Positions 58,171-64,000 of a stretch of 64,000 nt of DNA are shown one piece after another. Where the stretch lies: the NCBI RefSeq assembly GCF_016808335.1, contig NC_053139.1, positions 18,866,782 through 18,930,781 on the forward strand, read 5' to 3'. The notes under the pieces were generated by a model. It did no database searches. It had not been told where the DNA came from and worked only from the letters and a program-made list of their open reading frames with translations. Source of the DNA: Panicum virgatum. Lineage: Eukaryota; Streptophyta; Magnoliopsida; Poales; Poaceae. How positions within the stretch are numbered: the first letter of the stretch is position 1; the number at the start of each line of letters is the position of its first letter. The position numbers and the translations under genes were made by a program.

Positions 58171-58470
58171 AATTATTTAGGGGAGGCACCGGGAGGCACC
58201 TAGAGTTACCTCCAACCATTGTAAAAGACCTCTAAATTTAATTAAGTTATAGTTTAATGGATTATTCTGATTTTGAATATACTTGAAGAGAGTAGATTGA
58301 ATTTTTTTTCTTCTAAAAAAATACTGGTAGAGCAGTTGTGGCAGCTGCAACAAGAGATAGAACAGGCATTTTCCAGGGAGCTTTAGTACTCATTATCCAG
58401 GGTGTGATAGACCCAGAATCGATGGAGGACATAGTTTGATTATCGACCCAAAATCGATGGGGACCACAGC

Positions 58471-58656
58471 TTGGAGAAAAAGGGTCTTGCTCTTGCTCTT
58501 GCTAGTGATCTTGCTGTCAGAAAGTTCTGGCTTGCTACTGACAACATCAGCGTGGTCGAGGAGATCAGGGTCAGGGCAGAAGCCTTTGTGTCCGTAGAGT
58601 TTGTTCACGAAGATGGAGCGTCTAATACAAATGCTCGTAACGTGGTCATACTCTAA
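58471..58656 (+). pseudogene. RNase H-like domain fragment (LINE or captured)
   Basis: About 60 codons with KKGLALALASDLAVRKFWLA, a short Asp/Asn-containing loop, then EEIRVRAEAFVSVEFVHEDG and NTNARNV. This matches the C-terminal half of the plant RNase H-like domain (RVT_3) found at the end of LINE reverse transcriptases. No RT or endonuclease is present nearby. Confidence 0.5.
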
Positions 58657-58659
58657 ATT

Positions 58660-59740
58660 TATCTTTTTTATAAAAAATATTTCATCCTCGAGATTCTCTA
58701 CTCTATATATTCAGCTTCCTGCATCCATCCATATTTTATATCTTCCTCTATACCAACTACCTCAGGTGGGACACACGTCACATTTTTTTCTTTCTTACCT
58801 CGCAGGTCCCTCCGGGAAAGTCTATTTATCGCATATGCGATAAATCGTCAACCCATCGCAGAAGGGAATCGCGGAACCATGCGGCGCCCGGCCCTGCCCC
58901 TGTTCATCTTCTACCTCGAGCCAGGGGAGGGGGCGCGGCAGCCAGCGGGCTAGGGGAGGGGGGCCGGGAAGGGGTGGTAGGTGGGGGGAGCGGCCGCCGG
59001 CGAGGTTGCCGGTGGCCGGGGTGGTGGCGGGCGGCGGCTGCCTTTAGGTTTCGGGTTGCCGAGGTCCGGGGCGGCTCCATGGCCTCCGGCTATAGAAGAG
59101 AAGGGGGCCGGGGGCGGTGGTTCAGCCGGCCGGACAACCGGTGGGCGGCGATGGGGGCGAGGCGGTGGACGGGCGGCGCGGCGGCGTGATTGGTTAGAGT
59201 TGGCGGCGGTGGAGGCGCGGAGCCACCGGAGGCGGGGGAGAAGAGGACGGGGCGGAGGACGGCTTCTGCAGCAGCTCTGCGCGAGCTGGCATGTACAAGG
59301 AATAGACCCCCCCCCTCCCCCGCTCTCTCGCAGGCAGAGGCCTCCTCGCCGCACCTCCTCCTTGCGGCCTGGCCACCTCGCTGCACCACATCCGCCTTCT
59401 CCCCTCTGCTGCTCCGCCGCTCTCCCTCTTTCTGGCAGGCGGTGCGGCCTTCTCCAGATCTAGCACCGCTGCTCCTCGGATCCGACGGAGCCTACAGGAC
59501 CGCAGTAGCATAGAGGAGCAGGCAGCGCTGCGGGCATCCCTCTCTCTCCCCCTCCCGACCATCCCCTTCTCTGTCTCTCTCTCCCCCTTCCTGGTTCATG
59601 GCGGCAGCGGCTGGGCGGCCGCCTCTAGATCTCGCGGCGGCCAACGGCTTCCAGGGGCAGCGGCGGCTCCTCGCGGCCATGTGATGCGCCAGCGGTGCCT
59701 CCTCCCTCGAGCTCGGCGGCCTGGAGCTCCTCCTTGCTCG

Positions 59741-59773
<33 letters not shown>

Positions 59774-60310
59774 AGCACCGACAGTGGCAGCCGAATTCTT
59801 CCACCCTCTCTCTCGGTTGGCGAAGCGGGCCATGCGGCGGAGGAGCAGGGGGCGCCACCGACGACAGGCCTTGCCGCGTCACGGAGGCCATGGCCCATGG
59901 TCTCGCTCTCTCTCCGAGCTCCGGCGGTGGCGACCTGATCTACCCACACATACGAGCACGGGCGCGAAGTCCACACATACGGGGTGAGTCCAGCGCGGCG
60001 CCATGTCGCTTCTGGCGGAGGACTGGAAGTCCGCTCGAAATAGTGGAAGCGATGTCGTCCGCTTGCGTAGCAGAAGGGGTACCGAACCTCACTGCAACAG
60101 TTTTCACGCTAAATGCGTACCGCAAGATGGGGTATAGGCCCCCAGATAGCCTAACTTAGCTAGAAGTTCGGTTTATTGTGTGTTTGGTAGAATGGTGTGG
60201 TTACTGTCACCGCCTAAGAGCATTTGTATCTCGGTTCCTAAAGTCATCAATCAATCAATAGAGTGATGATTTCCCTTAAAAAAACTGGAAAACGGGAAAA
60301 AGGAGCTTCT
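58660..60310. other. GC-rich block with a CT microsatellite; no supported gene
   Basis: 58850-60000 is GC-rich, with long low-complexity frames (Ala/Arg/Pro-rich) on both strands that contradict one another. A (TC)n microsatellite lies at about 59743-59771. From 60160 it becomes AT-rich and includes a short A7 run at about 60280. It may be the body of a decayed element. Confidence 0.35.
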
Positions 60311-60317
60311 TCAAAAA

Positions 60318-60860
60318 CAAAGGAAAAAGTCAATTTATTCCCCCAACTATAGCCAAAATTTGGATAACCCCTAAACTATTATTTGATTCAATTTTCCCTC
60401 TAAACTATGCTATTTAGTTCATTTGCCCCATAATACAATCTATCACTTTTTGTTTCTCCATACACAATTTGAATTTGAATTTCAAATTTTGCAAGGTAGT
60501 AGTGGACATCACAATGCATATTTTAAAAAATATTATAATTTTTCTATAATATTTTTCTTCATTAGTTTTCATATAACTTTGAGGTCCAATGATTAATTTA
60601 TTATTAAATTTCTTAATCTATCAAAATAATGATAAAAATTATGATATTTTTAATATGTGTTATGATTCATAATATTATTTGTTAAATTTTAGCTTAAAAC
60701 TCCACTTATGGAGACATGAAAAAACAAATTGTATTAGATCAGGGTAATTTGAGCCAAAGGGTGCAATTTTGGAGGTAAAATAAACCGAACAATAGTTTAG
60801 CATATTATTCAGATTTTGGTTATAGTTGAGATGAGTAATTTAGACATTTTTTTAAAAAAA
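60318..60860. mobile_element. MULE-type MITE with long TIRs
   Basis: The left end (AAAAAGTCAATTTATTCCCCC, then AACTATAGCCAAAATTTGGA, TAAACTATTATTTGATTC) and the inverse of the right end (AAAAATGTCTAAATTACTCA, AACTATAACCAAAATCTGAA, TAAACTATTGTTCGGTT) match for about 110 bp with mismatches. The AT-rich core has no ORF. A target duplication could not be read because both flanks are A-rich. Confidence 0.65.
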
Positions 60861-60861
60861 A

Positions 60862-61000
60862 CTAGGTTCGTGCCCGTGCGTTGCTACGGACAAAATAATT
60901 TATTGTTAAATACAAATACCTTGCAAATGTATTACATATTTACATTCGGACCAAACTTGACGAGTCATGTGGAAATTATTTTAAGTATAATCATATATTT
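60862..61000 (-). mobile_element. Helitron 3' terminus
   Basis: On the minus strand the sequence reads CCGTAGCAACGCACGGGCAC GAACCTAG followed by T. The CTAG end, the hairpin-forming GCAACGCACGGGC segment about 10 bp before it and the flanking T match the 3' end of grass Helitrons. The element would extend to the right, but its 5' TC end was not identified, so the right coordinate is arbitrary. Confidence 0.6.
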
Positions 61001-62886
61001 ATTTTCTATGAATAGATAGGTACCCATTCGCTGCTTAGAATGAGCATCAATTTCACACAACAATAAAGACATACTCTTTGATATGAAAAATATTCATGCA
61101 CCATTCCAAAGTAAGCAAACAAATAGCTAGATATGTGATAAAAATAGAACAAAAGAAAAAAATCAGTGCAACTTTATCGCTTTTCATCTCGCTCTCTACT
61201 TTCGCCTCCACAGGAACCACCCGTGAACAGAAAGCCTTCCAAGAGGGAACTGGTGCTCCAGTTGAGCATCCATTGTTTGATAATCCTGATCATAGTTTTC
61301 ATTTATAAAGAAGAGAAAATGAACACAATTGACTTTTTGTGCAAAGTGCACAATTACATATAAGGACCATATAGATACATTGATGTAGAGTTGTAGACCA
61401 TCCCTGAAATTTACTGATAAGCACCAATACATCTATACTGACATAGGCAATCCCTGATGACAATAATAGTGACTTAAGAAGGTTGGTGTCTTATCAACGG
61501 AATATCTTAGCAAGAATACATACAACTCAAAAAATAACCCGTGTCACAATATAACTAAACTCAAGCACATGATACAATTATTTTTATATTCTTTCTGGTT
61601 CTATTACATTTTCAAACAAATGAGTAGATTTAGGGCTTATTTTGCAACGGCTCGGCGTCCTCCTAATAAAAGTAGAAACAACAACACAACTTTGCTGTCA
61701 AAAGAGCATAGAAGCATCATTATTCAAATTTTCGTTCTACAGGCAGGGGTTGTACCAGTAGGAATGTTTTTAGAGCTACAGCTAGAGCATGGTTGCCTAG
61801 ACCTTTCTTGAAATGTGATATGGACTCCACAAATTGGCTTACTAACACATAGTCCTCACACGGATTGAAAAAAAAAACACATAGTCCTCACACGGAAGGG
61901 AAGATTTGCCGAATTAATTTAAATACTTACACAACAAAAACAAGTTATGGCATGCATTAGGCAACCAGAAACGTAATAGAAGAAAACACAAAAGTACAAT
62001 AAGTTCATGGTACCTTTGCGTGCCACTAAAATAAGAAAATGGAATAATTTATGGCACAGGCGAGGTATGTATGTTGATGGACATTTCAGACTCAGCTCTG
62101 CATAAACAAAATGAACAATCTAGAGAATTCATATGAGCATTCAGTTTTCTATTACTTGAAGTGGTGAAGAAAATATGAATATTAAGTCTGCAGTCACCAA
62201 GCACCAACATTATGTTTTTAATAACTGAAGTCCAGTTCTAGCACACATAACTAAAGTCTCCAATCTAAGATCACCACACACAATGGGTACTTTTTGTAAA
62301 CTACAGTCCAATATGAAAACTCATGCTCACCTGAAAAGAGATTTTTTGCTACCTGTTCAAAATTCATTGTATAATCCTTTCTTTTACTATCATTTCCAGA
62401 AGCAAGGTGGGGAGTAAAGAATGATTAACAATCTGTTTTCAAATGTTTTGATTACTCCGTCCGGTCAATAGACGTTCTTGCTGGCTGCTGCTGCTTTTGA
62501 TTGTCTGAACGTCAAGATTTGGTGACCTGCAGTATTTCATAGCAAGTTTTAGCAAGGATAGTTGGATACCTATTTGACTATGAAGCAGAATTAGTATTTC
62601 ACAACAAGATTCAGCATGGATACCTATGTAACTATGCAGCAGAATTTGTATCCATGGTTACCCATTCGAATATGTTGACATTCTCTCAAACAGTCTGATG
62701 AGTGCATGTGTTGCTATTCGACTCACTACCCATAATATATACTACGTAACAGATCAAATTTTCTACCATTAATCAAGGGGACGCGATTCTTATCTATTGC
62801 ACGATCTGCCATGCCAAAATTTAATTAGAATATCACAGCTACAAAGGAGTAAATTATTCCCAAACATATGTAAAACAGTAACACAC
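61001..62886. other. AT-rich sequence without a supported gene
   Basis: Probably at least partly the body of the Helitron. Short frames near 61160-61310 have coding-like stretches but no recognisable family. Part of a Stowaway-like terminus (CTCCGTCCGGTC) is at about 62456. Confidence 0.35.
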
Positions 62887-63053
62887 CTTAAATGAACATT
62901 GAGACACTGCACGGGGTTGAGCTTCTCTGGCAGCAGGGCTGACGTCCTGACGACGAAGTCCAGGATTAGCATGTCCGTCCAGCAGGGGAGCTGACAGTTA
63001 GTGTTGCGATGGATGATGATATCTATGCAGCTTGCGCTGCACGCCTGCGCCAT
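62887..63053 (-). CDS. Possible orphan exon
   Basis: Minus-strand ATG at 63053 opens a 55-codon frame with coding-like composition (MAQACSASCIDIIIHRNTNC to EKLNPVQCLNVHLR) that reaches a good AAG|GTGTGT donor at 62887/62886. No downstream exon is recognised and the family is unknown. The ATG abuts the CACTA left end at 63054, so any promoter would be the element's or would be lost. It could be a captured fragment of the Helitron or the first exon of a disrupted gene. Confidence 0.3.
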
Positions 63054-63082
63054 CACTACCGGAGACCTCGAGTTCGCCGTGT

Positions 63083-63562
63083 GCCCGAGGCATACGGCGA
63101 AGACTCGTAGGCACACGGCGAAGACTTTGCCGACGGTGTCCGACGGCAGCCACGGAGACGGCAAAACTCTTGTTCGCCGTGTGCCAAATGTCGGGCACAC
63201 GGCAAACCTATTCGCCGTGTGTATATATAGGCACACGGCGAAAAAAAGCGAGCAGACACCGTCACGGCCAGCTGACGGCGTCGGCGGCTCTTCGCCGGGT
63301 GCATGCGCCGTGGACACACAGCAAACCTACAGGCTTCGCCGTGCGCCCGAGCGGCTGGCACACGGCAAACCTTCAGGCTTCGCCGTGTGCCCGAGCGGCA
63401 GGCACACGGCGAAGGATGGTCACTTTGCCGAGCGGCAGGCACATGGCGAAGGATGGTCACTTTGCCGTGTGCTGCGTTTTGGCACACGGCAAAGTATGCT
63501 TCCAGGCCGGCCCATACGGTTACTTTGCCGTGTGCCATGGCCACGGCACACGGCAAAGCGAC
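63083..63562. repeat. Subterminal repeats of the right-hand CACTA
   Basis: About ten inverted pairs of TTCGCCGTGTGCC / GGCACACGGCGAA (or TTTGCCGTGTGC / GCACACGGCAAAG), with short spacers between the arms of each pair. These are much better preserved than the arrays in the large CACTA, so the element is likely younger. Confidence 0.93.
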
Positions 63563-63759
63563 CGAAGGAACCCTGTTTTTCTTGTTTTTTTAGGTTTAAA
63601 GGACCACACTCCAACATATATTAATGCATATATCACAAACAACATGCACTCACGGTCATCCATCCTTTAACATACGAGCGAGAAATTTAAAAATCGATTT
63701 CATATACACAATATCTAACAAACTCTAATAGGTGAAGATAGGTCCTAATCCCACCCGAT
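63563..63759. other. AT-rich spacer between subterminal repeats and hairpin
   Basis: No coding sequence; probably the start of the untranslated leader of the CACTA. Confidence 0.4.
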
Positions 63760-63947
63760 GATGCGTAGATATGGTTGGTTTCCATGATCCACTCCTAGCC
63801 GAGACAGAATTTCGGCAGCACCTCCCCGCTGCTCTCCAAATACACGTCCTGTCAAGGAGATTGTGTATCCGGAGAACAACAGGGAGGTGATGCCAAAACT
63901 CTGGCACGGATCGGAGTTGACCATGAAAACTAACCATATCTACGCAC
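63760..63947. repeat. Long near-loopless hairpin in the right-hand CACTA
   Basis: The left arm ATGCGTAGATATGGTTGGTT continues through CCATGATCCACTCC, GGCAGCACCTCCC and CTCTCCAAATACAC. The right arm is its degenerate inverse: GTGTATCCGGAG, GGGAGGTGATGCC, TCGGAGTTGACCATG, AACCATATCTACGCA. Arms are about 90 bp, identity roughly 75-80 percent by eye, loop under about 10 bases. It lies about 706 bp from the element's left end. Confidence 0.87.
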
Positions 63948-64000
63948 CCTTGGGCTGTCCAAATGACGTGGACAATTCGAAACACATATGGTTCCATATA

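Larger units (their letters stand above)
63054..64000 (+). mobile_element. 5' end of a second CACTA family (runs off the window)
   Basis: Begins CACTACCGGAGACC, a grass CACTA terminus of a different type from the 16-29 kb element. It is followed at once by GTGTGCC-type subterminal repeats and, further in, a long hairpin. No transposase sequence is reached before the window ends. Flanking CAT may be the 3-bp target duplication. Confidence 0.88.

Noticed and set aside
58950..60159. Multiple GC-rich ORFs
   Set aside because: Contradictory low-complexity frames on both strands around a CT microsatellite, with no recognised domain.
63083..63562. CRISPR-like array of repeats
   Set aside because: The repeats are inverted pairs with irregular spacers at a CACTA terminus in a plant genome, which is the normal subterminal-repeat structure.

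Overview
This window is nuclear DNA from a grass (Poaceae), probably a panicoid. The evidence is plant intron/exon structure (GT..AG introns, GC-rich first exons), a Stowaway MITE, grass-type CACTA elements with TTTAGTACCGG subterminal repeats, a long-LTR Ty3 chromovirus, and an r40/Euonymus-type lectin gene. The species cannot be fixed from sequence alone. There is no bacterial, organellar or CRISPR content.

Layout. 0.2-2.4 kb (minus): first four exons of a vacuolar amino-acid transporter (AVT6/SLC38 type) that runs off the left edge. 3.9-4.2 kb: a tRNA-derived SINE with perfect 15-bp target duplications, sitting in one copy of a local duplication whose other copy is the empty site. 4.4-16.0 kb: a complete young Ty3/gypsy chromovirus (minus) with 3.1-kb LTRs and one in-frame stop in reverse transcriptase. 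16.05-28.84 kb: a large decayed CACTA element with a tnp2 pseudogene and a proline-rich/Ulp1-like second gene, plus a truncated gypsy element inside it. 29.2-30.2 kb: a Pack-MULE-like element. 30.7-33.6 kb: an r40-type tandem-lectin gene broken by a 1.07-kb CACTA in exon 2 and by a nearby frameshift. 34.2-39 kb: MITEs, a dispersed duplication and a candidate small secreted peptide gene. 39.7-40.9 kb (minus): an intact F-box gene. 41.3-45.65 kb: a full-length MuDR-type MULE with a nearly complete transposase gene. 46.6-55.2 kb: a mosaic of one ACCGGT-rich repeat family, with a gag-like fragment, an F-box (At1g67623-like) pseudogene and a 1.5-kb solo LTR. 55.5-57.6 kb (minus): a FAR1/FHY3-type MULE transposase pseudogene. 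58.4-63 kb: RNase H fragment, GC-rich sequence, a MULE-type MITE, a Helitron 3' end and a possible orphan exon. 63.05 kb to the right edge: the 5' end of a second CACTA family.

Only the transporter and the F-box gene look like intact host genes; the small secreted peptide is a candidate third. The lectin is a recent casualty of transposition. The least expected structure is a pair of very long, almost loopless hairpins lying about 710 bp inside the 5' ends of two unrelated CACTA families. They suggest element-encoded small-RNA precursors comparable to the miR820-bearing CACTAs of rice, but with different sequence.
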